NCBI RefSeq assembly: GCF_014201735.1 | Contig: NZ_JACHFE010000008.1 | Coordinates: 116,487-180,486, forward strand | DNA length: 64,000 nt | Direction of reading: 5' to 3' | DNA from: Marinobacter oulmenensis | GTDB taxonomy: Bacteria; Pseudomonadota; Gammaproteobacteria; Pseudomonadales; Oleiphilaceae | Shown: one piece after another, positions 1-9,280 of the stretch | How positions within the stretch are numbered: position 1 is the first letter of the stretch | Layout of the letters: every line of letters begins with the position of its first letter | Made by a program: the position numbers and the translations under genes | The notes under the pieces: model-generated | What the model saw: the letters and a program-made list of their open reading frames with translations, nothing else | Database searches by the model: none | Told to the model about the DNA's origin: nothing

Positions 1-768
1 CGTCTGGAGGTTCGCCTGACCGAAAACAACGAAGACCATGACCTGGGCAATTTTGCACGCAAGTGGGTGGCGCCTCTGTCGAGCGGACTGCGTGGTGCCG
101 GATTGCTGCAACAGGACGCCAGCACCGAGGCCGCCGCGCGCCTTGAGGTACTTCTGCCCGGATTCGAGTCCGCGCTGATTGGTTTCAGCGTGGCCGACAA
201 CCGCTCCCCGTTTCTTGGCGGGAATCCGAGATTGCGCCTGTCGGCCTCGGCTCCAAGCCGATCAGCACTCAAGCTTGAGGAAGCCTGGAAGCTCTTTATC
301 CCCGAATCGCAGTGGTATGACTATCTTGGCGGGGGCAAGAAAGCGGTGGACCTGGGCGCGGCCCCCGGAGGTTGGACCTGGCAACTGGTTCGCCAGGGCA
401 TGTTGGTGACGGCGGTCGATAATGGCCCGATGAACACCGAGTTGATGGCAAGCGGTCATGTCGAGCATGTGCGTGCGGATGGTTATGGCTGGCGACCCAA
501 GCGGGCCGTGGACTGGATGGTCTGCGATATCGTGGACAAGCCGGCAAGGACCGCCAAGATGGCGGTTGACTGGCTTGGTAACCGGTTATGCCGTTACGCC
601 ATTTTCAACCTGAAGCTGCCGATGAAAAAACGATACGAGGAATGGCTGCACTGCCAGGATATCCTGGCCCGGGGGCTGGACGAGACAGAGGTCACCTGTC
701 GGCTGCGGGCGCGTCACCTGTACCACGACCGCGAGGAAATTACCTGTTTCCTTGAGCGTCTGGACTGA
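1..768 (+). CDS. rlmM: 23S rRNA (cytidine-2'-O)-methyltransferase RlmM, 3' part
   Basis: The reading frame is open from base 1, so the 5' end lies outside the window. About 255 codons are present, while full RlmM is about 355-360 aa. RlmM methylates the 2'-O of C2498 in 23S rRNA using S-adenosylmethionine. The Rossmann-fold SAM motif AVDLGAAPGGWTWQL is present, followed by the DNG acidic loop. A lysine-rich segment FNLKLPMKKR fits the catalytic Lys region of this RrmJ-like family. The N-terminal THUMP-type part is mostly missing. The gene ends 22 bases before the stop of the convergent monooxygenase-fold gene. Confidence 0.93.
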   Translation, partial: RLEVRLTENNEDHDLGNFARKWVAPLSSGLRGAGLLQQDASTEAAARLEVLLPGFESALIGFSVADNRSPFLGGNPRLRLSASAPSRSALKLEEAWKLFIPESQWYDYLGGGKKAVDLGAAPGGWTWQLVRQGMLVTAVDNGPMNTELMASGHVEHVRADGYGWRPKRAVDWMVCDIVDKPARTAKMAVDWLGNRLCRYAIFNLKLPMKKRYEEWLHCQDILARGLDETEVTCRLRARHLYHDREEITCFLERLD

Positions 769-790
769 GCCCCCGGTGAACGCGCTGATG

Positions 791-1081
791 TCAGACGGCG
801 TTCTGTTCAAGGATCATGGTTTTTTCCTGGGTATCCATCATTGGCACCAGTTCCGCCATCAGTTCCCGGCGCTCCGGAGAATGGAACCAGTGATTCCAGT
901 CGGCTTCGGAGCGCCAGTTGGACAGGGTAATGCGGTGATTCGGGTCGTGACTGTCGACCAGGGTTTCGCCGGAAATGAAACCGGGCGCCGCCACAGCGCG
1001 CTGTAGCACCTTCCTGGCCCGCACTTCATAGGCGGACTCGAGGGATTCGGCAATGTGGCGTTCGATCAGGACTCGGATCAT
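791..1081 (-). CDS. antibiotic biosynthesis monooxygenase (ABM) domain protein
   Basis: This encodes a 96-aa single-domain protein starting MIRVLIERH. The ATG at 1079-1081 is preceded by a strong GAAGGAGG ribosome binding site, which decides it over a longer frame that begins at 1126. The sequence fits the small ABM dimeric ferredoxin-like fold: a central segment with a TLVDS strand followed by a WRSEADWNHWFHS helix. Proteins of this family include quinol monooxygenases and heme-degrading enzymes, but many have unknown substrates. No neighbour hints at a specific role. Family assignment is fairly secure and function is unknown. Confidence 0.75.
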   Translation of the reverse strand: MIRVLIERHIAESLESAYEVRARKVLQRAVAAPGFISGETLVDSHDPNHRITLSNWRSEADWNHWFHSPERRELMAELVPMMDTQEKTMILEQNAV

Positions 1082-1166
1082 GAGTTGGCCTCCTTCAGTT
1101 AGACTTCCTGAACAGGAAGTTAGCATGTATTTTGAGAAATAACCTCAAACCGAAAGGAGAGCAGCC

Positions 1167-1406
1167 TTGGGTGCGGACGAATTTGACGTTGAGCTCGATG
1201 CCAGGGGGCTTTATTGCCCGGAGCCGGTGATGCTGTTGCATAACCGGATCAATGACGTGGCGCCGGGTCGGGTGCTGAGGGTCAGGGCAACGGATCCATC
1301 GACAACCCGCGATATTCCCCGGTTCTGCCAGTTTCTGGGCCATGAGTTGATCAACCAGCAGGAGACGGATGACGAATACCTGTATCTGATCCGGAGGGGG
1401 GAATAA
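1167..1406 (+). CDS. tusA: TusA-family sulfurtransferase
   Basis: This encodes a 79-aa protein with the diagnostic CPEP motif at residues 17-20 ([13 protein letters not shown]). The Cys accepts persulfide sulfur from a cysteine desulfurase and relays it. In E. coli TusA this feeds 2-thiouridine formation by MnmA. An mnmA gene is present at 17.5-18.7 kb, so such a relay is plausible here. The start is TTG at 1167, with an AAAGGAGA ribosome binding site eight bases upstream; no in-frame ATG is available. TusA paralogues also serve sulfur oxidation and molybdenum-cofactor work, so the exact partner is inferred. Confidence 0.85.
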   Translation: MGADEFDVELDARGLYCPEPVMLLHNRINDVAPGRVLRVRATDPSTTRDIPRFCQFLGHELINQQETDDEYLYLIRRGE

Positions 1407-1436
1407 TGCCGGTCCGGAGCCCGCCGGCGATGAGGG

Positions 1437-3293
1437 TCAGTGGCTGGCAAGACTGCGCAGGTGGCTGAGGAACTCGTCCTTGTCCATCTCACCAAGCACG
1501 CGGCCGTCGTTGATCTCCCGGCCCTGGCTGTCGAAGAACAGGATTGCCGGAGGGCCAAACAGCCCCAGTTCGTTGAGCAACGCCTGCTGGGCGGGGGTGT
1601 TGTCGGTCATGTCGATCTGGATCAGGGTGCGTGACGCCAGCGCCTGTGCCACCTCCGGCGTACTGAACACATTGCGTTCCATGACTTTGCAGGAAATGCA
1701 CCAGTCGGCGTAAAAGTCCAGCATAGCCGGTCTGCCGGCCTCTGCCGCCCGGGCCAGCAACTGGCGGATCTGTTCGGGGTCTTCGACGGTGTTGAACACC
1801 GCCCCATCATGCTGTCCGCTGACGCCAGTAGCCGCCACCGTGGGAGAGGTGAAAGACGACAGCGGTTTTAGCGGGTCATGGGCGCCGGTCATCGCGCCAG
1901 CCAGTAGTGCAAGGCCATAGGCGAACAGAATCAGCCCCAGCCCCTTGCGGGTGCGCTGCCATCCGGCCTTCGCGGCATCAAAGGCGCCCAGTTGGACGCC
2001 GGTAACGGCCGTCAGTAAGCCCCAGAGTGTCAGTGTGGCCCACGCCGGAATCAATCGCTCAAGCAGCCAGATGGCCACGGCCAGCAGCATGACTCCATAG
2101 AAGTGCTTCACTGCGTTCATCCAGTGCCCTGAGGTGGGCAGCAGTTTTCTTCCACCGACGGCTACCAGTATCAACGGCACGCCCATGCCCAGTCCCAGCA
2201 TCAGCAGGGCAATGCCGCCAACGACGGCATCCTGGGTTGTGGAGATATACAACAGGCTGCCGGCCAGTGGCGCCGACACGCAGGGGGAAACGATCAGGGC
2301 CGACAGGGCGCCGATGCCGAAGATACTGGCGATACGTCCACCCGTGAGTCTCTGGCTGGCGTCGTTGAGGGGTTCCCGTATGGCGCGGGGCAACTGGATT
2401 TCAAACAGTCCGAACATGGAGAGCGCGAACAGGGCGAACAGGGCGGCAAAGGTGCCCAGAACCCAGGGTGACTGCAGCTGGGCCTGGAGATTAAAGCTGG
2501 CGCCAAGCAGACCGGTGACCACACCCGCGGCGGCGTAGGTAATGGCCATGCCCAGAACATAGCTGACGGACAGGAGCAGGGCATGACCGGTACTCTGGGT
2601 GTTCCTGCCCGAGACCATGCTGGAAATGATCGGGACCATGGGCAGGACGCAGGGCGTGAATGTCAGCCCAAGGCCCAGCAGGAAAAAGACACCGGCAATC
2701 ATCAGTACCGATTGTCGGGAAAGAAAGCCAGCCAGACCAGTGGCAGAGTCTGTGTCGGCAGTCGGCGGCGTGATACTGGTCTGTCCGCCGGGATAGTAAA
2801 GCACGTCACGGGTTTGCGGCGGATAACACAGGCCGGCCTTGGCGCAGCCTTGGTAGCGGACCTGGAGTTCGGCTTCCCGGACGCCATCGGGCAGGGTAAC
2901 AGGAACCCGGACTTCGACCGGATCAAAGAAGACCGTGCTTTCGCCGAAAAATTCGTCATCGATCACGGTGCCCGGGCGCGAAAACTCCGGCTCGCCCAGG
3001 GTCACGCCTTCGGTGGTCGTACTGACCTGAATCCGGCTGCGGTACAGATAGTGGCCGGGCGTGATCTGCCAGGACAGGCGCACGGCGCCGTCGTCGGTGG
3101 TGTAATTGAACGGCAGGGCTTCATCAACCGGCAGGAAGTCGCCCTGGCCACCGGAACCCAGAAGAGTGGTGCCACCGTCACCGAGCGCATGGCCCTGGCC
3201 GGGGACCAGAAGCAGGGCGAGCGAGAAAAGAACAGGGCCCAGGGCACAAGCGCCTGCCCGCAGCAAAGACCGGAAAGCCGAGAAAACCGTCAT
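1437..3293 (-). CDS. dsbD: thiol:disulfide interchange protein DsbD
   Basis: This inner-membrane protein of 618 aa carries reducing power from cytoplasmic thioredoxin to periplasmic DsbC/DsbG and cytochrome maturation. The start MTVFSAFRSLL gives a proper signal peptide, and its ATG (3291-3293) has GAAGGA upstream; a longer frame to 3389 lacks this. All three Cys pairs are visible: Cys150/Cys156 in the N-terminal alpha domain, Cys215 (FTPCVLP) and Cys338 (SPCVSAP) in the eight-helix membrane domain, and Cys532/Cys535 (DWCISC) in the C-terminal thioredoxin domain. Length is normal for the family. It is convergent with tusA and divergent from epmC. Thioredoxin reductase is at 25 kb. Confidence 0.96.
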   Translation of the reverse strand: MTVFSAFRSLLRAGACALGPVLFSLALLLVPGQGHALGDGGTTLLGSGGQGDFLPVDEALPFNYTTDDGAVRLSWQITPGHYLYRSRIQVSTTTEGVTLGEPEFSRPGTVIDDEFFGESTVFFDPVEVRVPVTLPDGVREAELQVRYQGCAKAGLCYPPQTRDVLYYPGGQTSITPPTADTDSATGLAGFLSRQSVLMIAGVFFLLGLGLTFTPCVLPMVPIISSMVSGRNTQSTGHALLLSVSYVLGMAITYAAAGVVTGLLGASFNLQAQLQSPWVLGTFAALFALFALSMFGLFEIQLPRAIREPLNDASQRLTGGRIASIFGIGALSALIVSPCVSAPLAGSLLYISTTQDAVVGGIALLMLGLGMGVPLILVAVGGRKLLPTSGHWMNAVKHFYGVMLLAVAIWLLERLIPAWATLTLWGLLTAVTGVQLGAFDAAKAGWQRTRKGLGLILFAYGLALLAGAMTGAHDPLKPLSSFTSPTVAATGVSGQHDGAVFNTVEDPEQIRQLLARAAEAGRPAMLDFYADWCISCKVMERNVFSTPEVAQALASRTLIQIDMTDNTPAQQALLNELGLFGPPAILFFDSQGREINDGRVLGEMDKDEFLSHLRSLASH

Positions 3294-3412
3294 GAATCCT
3301 TCGTTGTCCTGATTTGCGGATAAGGTGAATATCGACGCTGGCTGTGGACACGGGTGCCGGGGCAAAGTTCCCTCTGGAATTACCGACATTAAAGTCGCAC
3401 AATAGCCAACCG

Positions 3413-3994
3413 ATGACGCACAATCCAGACGATCTTATCATGCTGTTCAATGACCTGTTCCGGGAAAGTTTCCGGACGATACTGGTCAGGGGCGGCGACG
3501 AACCGGAGTATCTGCCCGTCGACGAATCCGATGGACTCGCCAGGGTGGTTTTTGCACGGGGCTTTTTTGCCAGTGCCCTTCACGAGATTGCTCACTGGTG
3601 TATTGCCGGCGAATACCGGCGTACCCTCTACGATTTTGGTTACTGGTACTGCCCGGACGGCCGGACACCGGCCCAGCAAAAAGCGTTCGAACAGGCTGAA
3701 ATCAAGCCGCAGGCCATGGAGTGGGTGTTTTCCGTGGCGGCAGGTTCCCGTTTTAACATCAGTGTTGACAACCTGTCGGGCGACGGCGCCGCCGACGAGC
3801 GCGCGTTTCGACGCCAGGTGCGCAGCCAGGCCGAGCGCTATCTCTCGCAGGGGTTGCCGGACCGGGCGCAGCTTTTTTTTGATTCACTCGCACATTTTTA
3901 CGGGACCCAGGGCCGGATACATCAGACCTGGAAGACAGAAAGAGAGCGCATAGCGCCGGCCGGGCCCGAACTCAAGCAACAAGGATTACACTGA
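3413..3994 (+). CDS. epmC: elongation factor P hydroxylase EpmC (YfcM family)
   Basis: This 193-aa protein matches the EpmC family. The signature ARGFFASALHEIAHWCIAG holds an HExxH-like His-Glu pair, and it is followed by DFGYWYCPDGR and KPQAMEW. EpmC hydroxylates the beta-lysylated lysine of EF-P, the last step of EpmA/EpmB/EpmC modification. I chose ATG 3413 (MTHNPDDLIMLF) because it aligns with the family's N-terminus; the frame is open back to 3344, and no good ribosome binding site is seen at either. epmA, epmB and efp are not in the window. Four bases separate it from the helicase gene, so co-transcription is likely. Confidence 0.9.
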   Translation: MTHNPDDLIMLFNDLFRESFRTILVRGGDEPEYLPVDESDGLARVVFARGFFASALHEIAHWCIAGEYRRTLYDFGYWYCPDGRTPAQQKAFEQAEIKPQAMEWVFSVAAGSRFNISVDNLSGDGAADERAFRRQVRSQAERYLSQGLPDRAQLFFDSLAHFYGTQGRIHQTWKTERERIAPAGPELKQQGLH

Positions 3995-3998
3995 CTCT

Positions 3999-5279
3999 AT
4001 GACCTCTGACTCCAACCATACCAGCGAGTTGCGCTTCAGCGACCTGAACCTCGACAAGCGCCTGCTGGATGCCATCGCCAAGATCGGCTTTGAGTTCTGC
4101 ACCCCCATACAGGCCGAGACCCTGCCCTGGACGCTGGCCTGCGAAGACCTGATCGGACAGGCCCAGACCGGTACCGGAAAAACGGCCGCCTTCCTGATTA
4201 CCGCCATCCAGGCGCTTCTGGAGGCGCCGGTGGACGACAAGGACCGATATGCCTCCGAACCCCGGGTACTGGCCTTGGCCCCGACCCGGGAGCTGGCCAT
4301 GCAGATTGCCAAGGACGCTGAGCAGCTCTGCCACTACACCGGCCACAAGGTGGTCACCGTGGTCGGCGGCATGAACTACGACAAACAGCGTGAGCAGCTC
4401 CAGAATGGTGTCGTCGATATCCTGGTAGCGACCCCCGGCCGACTGATTGACTTCCTGGGTTCCCAGGATGTGTTCCTGGATCAACTGGACATCCTGATCC
4501 TCGACGAAGCGGACCGCATGCTGGATATGGGCTTTATTCCGGATGTGAAACGGATCATCCGCAAGTGCACGCCCAAGGAAGGTCGCCAGACGCTGCTGTT
4601 CAGTGCCACCTTCAATCAGGACGTGCTGAACCTGGCGTCCATGTGGACACAGAATGCCGAATTTGTGGAAATCGAGCCTGAACAGAAAACGGCAGAGCGG
4701 GTGGAGCAGACGGTCTATCTGGTGTCTGATGATGACAAACTGCCGGTGCTGGTCAATTACCTCAAGCGTCCGGAAGTGGAGAAGGCCATTGTCTTTGCCA
4801 ACCGTCGGGACCAGTGCCGGGATCTGGAAGAAGATCTGAAGAATCAGGGCGTCAAGGTTGCGCTCATGTCCGGTGAAATTGCCCAGAACAAACGCCTGAA
4901 AACCCTGGACCAGTTCAAGAAAGGCAATATCCAGGTGCTGGTGGCCACGGATGTGGCTGGCCGTGGTATCCACGTCACCGGTGTGACCCACGTGTTCAAT
5001 TACAACCTGCCGGACAACGCCGAGGACTATGTTCACCGGATCGGCCGGACAGGCCGTGCCGGCAGTACCGGTGTCTCGGTCAGCTTTGCCGGTGAGGACG
5101 ATGCGTTTGCACTGCCTGCCATTGAAACCTATATCAGCCAGAAGCTGACCACCGAGGTCCCTGATGAAAGCCTGATGGCGGCGATGGAAAAGCCTCCGAT
5201 TACCCGCAAACGCGGCGGGCGCCGCAGTGGCGGACGGCCTCAGGGCAATCGTGGCGGTTCGCGTCAGCGCCGGAACTGA
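3999..5279 (+). CDS. DEAD-box ATP-dependent RNA helicase, RhlB-like
   Basis: This 426-aa protein has the full set of DEAD-box motifs: Q-motif GFEFCTPIQ, Walker A AQTGTGKT (residues 55-62), PTREL, TPGR, DEAD within LDEADRMLDMGF, SAT, and the C-terminal RecA-lobe motifs ATDVAGRGIH and HRIGRTGRAG. The tail from about residue 400 is basic and rich in Arg and Gly (RKRGGRRSGGRPQG), as in helicases with unstructured RNA-binding tails. RhlB unwinds RNA for the degradosome in E. coli. The core is most like RhlB, but RhlE/SrmB-type paralogues cannot be excluded without alignment. Confidence 0.9.
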   Translation: MTSDSNHTSELRFSDLNLDKRLLDAIAKIGFEFCTPIQAETLPWTLACEDLIGQAQTGTGKTAAFLITAIQALLEAPVDDKDRYASEPRVLALAPTRELAMQIAKDAEQLCHYTGHKVVTVVGGMNYDKQREQLQNGVVDILVATPGRLIDFLGSQDVFLDQLDILILDEADRMLDMGFIPDVKRIIRKCTPKEGRQTLLFSATFNQDVLNLASMWTQNAEFVEIEPEQKTAERVEQTVYLVSDDDKLPVLVNYLKRPEVEKAIVFANRRDQCRDLEEDLKNQGVKVALMSGEIAQNKRLKTLDQFKKGNIQVLVATDVAGRGIHVTGVTHVFNYNLPDNAEDYVHRIGRTGRAGSTGVSVSFAGEDDAFALPAIETYISQKLTTEVPDESLMAAMEKPPITRKRGGRRSGGRPQGNRGGSRQRRN

Positions 5280-5295
5280 CAGGAGTAGTCTCCCG

Positions 5296-6450
5296 ATGAT
5301 GATCGTAGCCGACGAAAACATCCCGTTACTGGATTCCTTCTTTGGCGACATGGGGGAGATCCGCCGGGTCTCCGGCCGGGATGTCGGGCCTGACGACGTC
5401 CGCGACGCCGACATTCTTCTGGTTCGTTCCGTGACCCGCGTCGGGCCGGACCTGCTGGAAGGATCCCGAGTCCGGTTTGTGGGGACCGCCACCATCGGAA
5501 CCGATCACATTGATCGTGCGTGGCTGGAACACAAGGGCATTGGTTTTTCCGCAGCGCCCGGCTGCAATGCCAGCAGCGTGGTGGAATACGTGTTGTCGGT
5601 GCTGTCACTTCATGCCGAGCGTCAGGGTGTGGAGGACTGGAGTGACCTGAGTGTCGGTATTGTCGGCGTCGGCAATGTCGGTGGCTGTCTGGCAGAGCGT
5701 CTCCAGCGTCTTGGCTTTGACGTCAAGCTGTGTGATCCGCCCCGTGGGGAACGCGAAGGGGAGCAGGGTCCCGACTTTGTCACCCTGGAGGAGGCCCTGG
5801 GCTGCGATGTGATCAGCCTGCACACGCCGCTGACCCGTAACCAGCCCCACGCGACCCATCAATTGTTGTCTGAACCGGAACTGGCCAGGCTCTCGTCCGG
5901 GCAACTGCTGATCAATGCCGGCCGGGGTGAAGTGATTGATGGCCATGCCCTGAAGGCCCGGCTATCCGGCGAACAGGCACCGACCGTTGTGCTTGATGTC
6001 TGGGAAAACGAACCGGCCATTGATCCGGAACTGGTGCGTCAGGTCTGGCTGGCCACGCCGCACATTGCCGGCTACAGCCTGGAAGGCAAGGTTCGGGGCA
6101 GTGAAATGATCTACCAGGCCCTGAGCCGTTTTCTCGGGCTGCCGGTCCGGAAAAAGGCCGGTCAGTTCCTGCCGGAACCACCGCTGAACAAGCTCACCTT
6201 TACCTCGTCGGCGGACGAGCGCAAGGCTCTGAAAACCGCCCTGCGTATCTGTTACGACCCGCGCGAGGATGACGCCCGCCTGCGACTGGCGATGAACGGT
6301 GAAGCCGGGGAGCGGGCGCAGGCGTTTGATGGCCTGCGCCGGGACTATCCGGTTCGCCGGGAATGCTCCAGCCTCAAGATCCAGCTCAAGGGCAGTAGCA
6401 AGTCCCTCCAGGACAGCTTCAAGGCAGCCGGTTTCAAGCTCAAGCTGTAG
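5296..6450 (+). CDS. pdxB: erythronate-4-phosphate dehydrogenase PdxB
   Basis: This 384-aa NAD-dependent D-2-hydroxyacid dehydrogenase acts in the second step of DXP-dependent pyridoxal 5'-phosphate synthesis. The N-terminus [16 protein letters not shown] and the segment ATIGTDHID are typical of PdxB. The dinucleotide motif [11 protein letters not shown] lies near residue 120. The substrate and catalytic regions [10 protein letters not shown] and [12 protein letters not shown] (catalytic His) follow, and then the C-terminal PdxB dimerisation domain. The ATG at 5296 has AGGAG ten bases upstream; the frame is open back to 5227 inside the helicase gene. Its last 11 bases overlap the end of convergent htpX. 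Confidence 0.95.
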   Translation: MMIVADENIPLLDSFFGDMGEIRRVSGRDVGPDDVRDADILLVRSVTRVGPDLLEGSRVRFVGTATIGTDHIDRAWLEHKGIGFSAAPGCNASSVVEYVLSVLSLHAERQGVEDWSDLSVGIVGVGNVGGCLAERLQRLGFDVKLCDPPRGEREGEQGPDFVTLEEALGCDVISLHTPLTRNQPHATHQLLSEPELARLSSGQLLINAGRGEVIDGHALKARLSGEQAPTVVLDVWENEPAIDPELVRQVWLATPHIAGYSLEGKVRGSEMIYQALSRFLGLPVRKKAGQFLPEPPLNKLTFTSSADERKALKTALRICYDPREDDARLRLAMNGEAGERAQAFDGLRRDYPVRRECSSLKIQLKGSSKSLQDSFKAAGFKLKL

Positions 6451-7324
6451 TGGACTGTTCAAGCGCCCGGATACGGTCATCCAGTGGTGGGTGCGTCATG
6501 AACAGCGCCGCCAGACCGCCACGGGCGCCCCGGCTGATGCCGAAGGCCTGAAGGGAATCGGGCATCTGGTCAGGCATTTCGCTTTCCTGCTTCAGTCTCG
6601 CCAGGGCGCTGATCATGGCCGACCGGCCCGCCAGTTGTGCGCCCGCGCTGTCGGCCCGGAATTCCCGGCGCCGTGAGAACCAGAACACGATGGTACTGGC
6701 CAGTATGCCGAGGACGATTTCGGCCACAATGCTGACCACGAAAAAGCCGATGCCGTGTCCCCCTTCATTCTTGAAAATTACCCGGTCCACCAGCGAGCCG
6801 ATCACCCGCGAGGCAAAGATCACAAAGGTGTTCACCACGCCCTGGATCAGTGCCAGGGTGACCATGTCGCCGTTGGCTACGTGGCCGATTTCGTGGGCAA
6901 GCACCGCCCGGATTTCGTCCTTGCTGAACCGGTGCAGCAGCCCTTCGCTGACGGCGACCAGGGAATCATTGCGGTTCCAGCCGGTGGCAAAGGCGTTGGA
7001 CTGGGACGCCGGGAAGATGGCGACTTCCGGCATGCCAATGCCGGCCTTTTTGGCGAGATCCGCGACCGTTTCCACCAGCCAGCGTTCGGCCGGTGTACGG
7101 GGAGATTCGATGACCTGTGCCCGGGTGCTCCATTTCGCCATTTTCTTGGACAGGAACAGCGATACGAGCGAACCGGCAAAGCCAAAAACCGCGGCGAAGA
7201 TCAGCAGTGAGCCATAATCCATGCCCTGTTGGGCCAGATAGCTGTCGACACCCAGCAGCCGCAGGGTGAAGCTGGCAACCAGGATAACGGCCAGGTTGGT
7301 GGCCAGGAAAAGCAGAATGCGCAT
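6440..7324 (-). CDS. htpX: membrane metalloprotease HtpX
   Basis: This 294-aa zinc metalloprotease of the inner membrane (M48 family) helps clear misfolded membrane proteins under stress. Two N-terminal membrane helices (about residues 3-23 and 38-58) precede the zinc motif HEIGH at 144-148. Two further helices come before the third zinc ligand, Glu221, in EFRADSAGA. Length matches E. coli HtpX (293). A sigma-32 type promoter lies just upstream at 7370-7397, consistent with heat or envelope-stress control. The gene overlaps pdxB by 11 bases at its 3' end. Confidence 0.96.
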   Translation of the reverse strand: MRILLFLATNLAVILVASFTLRLLGVDSYLAQQGMDYGSLLIFAAVFGFAGSLVSLFLSKKMAKWSTRAQVIESPRTPAERWLVETVADLAKKAGIGMPEVAIFPASQSNAFATGWNRNDSLVAVSEGLLHRFSKDEIRAVLAHEIGHVANGDMVTLALIQGVVNTFVIFASRVIGSLVDRVIFKNEGGHGIGFFVVSIVAEIVLGILASTIVFWFSRRREFRADSAGAQLAGRSAMISALARLKQESEMPDQMPDSLQAFGISRGARGGLAALFMTHPPLDDRIRALEQSTTA

Positions 7325-7369
7325 GATGTTTCTTACCTGTAGGTCAGTAATCCAGGGACTCTGACCGTA

Positions 7370-7397
7370 ATATGTGGCTCCGGTTCAGGGCTTCAAG
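7370..7397 (-). promoter_or_regulatory. sigma-32 (heat-shock) type promoter of htpX
   Basis: On the minus strand, CTTGAA (7392-7397) is followed after 14 bases by CCACATAT (7370-7377). The RpoH consensus is CTTGAA, 13-17 bases, CCCCATNT, so only one defined position differs. The predicted start is about 38 bases before the htpX ATG, a usual distance. htpX is a known RpoH target in E. coli, so sequence and biology agree. Confidence 0.68.
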
Positions 7398-7452
7398 TGG
7401 GTTTTTGAAAGAGTTGTCCGAATTTAATCTGCCACCCGGTCGGCGACGGGGG

Positions 7453-7929
7453 TCAGTGCAGTTCCGCGGGGGAGGAGCTGTCGCTGAAGAACGCGGCCTG
7501 AACCGCCAGACTGATGCGCTCGGAGCTCCCACTCTTCAGGGCGGTGCGCAACAGATGGATGTAGGTGGACAGATCGCGCTGGACGGATCGGGGCGTCCGG
7601 TCGTCCGTGGCTCCGGCGTCCAGGGCCCGGACCAGTGCCTGGGGTGCCGGGGCGCTGAGCCGGACAAAGGCTGTCTGGGTCAGCACGGCCTGGTCCAGGG
7701 CTTCCTGACGGATGGTATCAACATAGCGCAGGAGGCCTTCCTCCTGGAGCCAGAGCAGGGCGCCGAAGCAGGCCATGTGGCGGTTGCTGTGCAGGCCGAA
7801 CTCGTCGGGCTCATCGGGCCCGGCGATGTCCTCGACAAACAGGTTAGTCCGGCGCGGGAACACCGAATACAGCTGGACCAGAGCAACCGCAACGTCTTTG
7901 TAGAATTCCTCGACGTGAATATCAGCCAT
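7453..7929 (-). CDS. conserved hypothetical protein, 158 aa
   Basis: I do not recognise this protein. The start MADIHVEEFYKDVAVALV (ATG at 7927-7929) lies 13 bases after the stop of the upstream aminotransferase gene, so the two probably share a transcript; the longer frame to 8046 would run into that gene. The protein looks soluble, mostly helical and cytoplasmic, with no signal peptide or membrane segment. Acidic and Leu-rich stretches are seen (GPDEPDEFGLHSNRHMACF). The C-terminal half has a Ser/Ala-rich run. It has no obvious catalytic motif. Codon and base use match the neighbours. Confidence 0.65.
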   Translation of the reverse strand: MADIHVEEFYKDVAVALVQLYSVFPRRTNLFVEDIAGPDEPDEFGLHSNRHMACFGALLWLQEEGLLRYVDTIRQEALDQAVLTQTAFVRLSAPAPQALVRALDAGATDDRTPRSVQRDLSTYIHLLRTALKSGSSERISLAVQAAFFSDSSSPAELH

Positions 7930-7942
7930 GGCGGTATCCGGT

Positions 7943-9157
7943 TTACTGCCGGTAGTGTTCCAGGAAGTTGCCGAGCCGTCCCATGGCGTCTGCCATGGTG
8001 TCCTGGCGGGGCAGGAAAACCACCCGCAGATGCTGCTTGTCATCAATGTTGAAGGCGGAGCCCTGAACCAGCAGGATTTTTTCCTGCAGTAGCAGATCCA
8101 GAACCAGTTTTTCGTCGTTGACGATCGGAAAATGCTTGGGATCCAGTTTCGGGAACAGGTAAAGCGCTCCTCTGGGCTTGACGCAACTGACCCCGGGAAT
8201 GTCGTTCAGCATTTTCCAGGCCGTTTCCCGTTGTTCGTACAGGCGGCCTCCGGGCGCAACCAGGTCGTTGATGGACTGGTAGCCCCCCAGGGAGGTCTGG
8301 ATCGCCAGTTGGGCCGGCACGTTGGCGCACAGGCGCATGTTGGAGAGCATTTCAATACCCTCAATCAGGTCCATGGCCTTGTGCTTGGCCCCGCTGATGA
8401 TCATCCAGCCGGAGCGGTAACCGGCGGCCCGGTAGTTTTTCGACAGGCCGTTATAGGTGAAGAACAGAACATCGTCCGCCATGGAGGCAACGGATGTGTG
8501 CTGGGTATCGTCATAGAGAATCTTGTCGTAAATCTCGTCCGACAGGATGATCAGGTTGTGCTCGCGGGCGAGTTCAATGATTTCCTGCAGCAGTTCTTCG
8601 GAATAGACCGCACCGGTCGGGTTGTTGGGGTTGATCAGGACGATCGCCCGGGTGCGCCGGGTGATATTCTTCTTGATGTCCTCGATATCCGGGAACCAGT
8701 CCTGTTGTTCGTCGCAGCGATAGTGCACAGCTTTGCCGCTGGACAGGGTGACCGCGGCCGTCCAGAGCGGATAGTCGGGAGCCGGAATCAGTACCTCATC
8801 GCCGGTATTAAGCATCGCCTGCATGGACATCACAATCAGCTCGCTGACGCCGTTGCCCAGGTAGATGTCGTCGATGTCCACGCGGTCAATGCCGCGTTGC
8901 TGGCAGTAGTGCATCACTGCCTTACGGGCCGAGAACAGGCCCTTGGATTCCACATACCCCTGGGCCTGGTGCATGTTGTAGATGACGTCCTGCTGGATTT
9001 CCTCTGGTACGTCCAATTCAAACGCGGCCGGGTTGCCAATGTTCAGCTTCAGGACCCGGTTGCCTTCTTCTTCCAGGCGACGCGCCTCACGCAGAACCTC
9101 GCCACGGATTTCATAACAGACATTGTCTAGCTTGGCGGATTTGAAATAGTTCTGCAT
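7943..9157 (-). CDS. alaA: pyridoxal-phosphate aminotransferase, AlaA-like
   Basis: This 404-aa class I/II aminotransferase has the length and sequence type of E. coli AlaA (YfbQ), which makes alanine from pyruvate and glutamate. Visible family landmarks are NIGNPAAFEL, the substrate/PLP loop NPNNPTGAVYS, the cofactor Asp/Tyr in SDEIYDKILYD, the PLP-binding Lys in NGLSKNYRAAGYRSGW, and the carboxylate-binding Arg in LRVVFLP. I chose ATG 9157 (MQNYFKSAKL) because family members begin here; the frame is open eight codons further. It is followed at 13 bases by the 158-aa gene. Confidence 0.9.
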   Translation of the reverse strand: MQNYFKSAKLDNVCYEIRGEVLREARRLEEEGNRVLKLNIGNPAAFELDVPEEIQQDVIYNMHQAQGYVESKGLFSARKAVMHYCQQRGIDRVDIDDIYLGNGVSELIVMSMQAMLNTGDEVLIPAPDYPLWTAAVTLSSGKAVHYRCDEQQDWFPDIEDIKKNITRRTRAIVLINPNNPTGAVYSEELLQEIIELAREHNLIILSDEIYDKILYDDTQHTSVASMADDVLFFTYNGLSKNYRAAGYRSGWMIISGAKHKAMDLIEGIEMLSNMRLCANVPAQLAIQTSLGGYQSINDLVAPGGRLYEQRETAWKMLNDIPGVSCVKPRGALYLFPKLDPKHFPIVNDEKLVLDLLLQEKILLVQGSAFNIDDKQHLRVVFLPRQDTMADAMGRLGNFLEHYRQ

Positions 9158-9280
9158 GGGATGAGGTGTCCTTGATGGCAAAGCACGGAAAGCGAGATTC
9201 TATTCTAGCGGACGAAGCTGGCTGAACAACAGTCTCTGGCAGGAATTCTGTTGGAATGTGCGCGGTTTAGCGGCGAAAGT

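Noticed and set aside
3972..5495. 507-codon minus-strand frame across the helicase gene
   Set aside because: It is antisense to a complete DEAD-box helicase and the start of pdxB; no motif.
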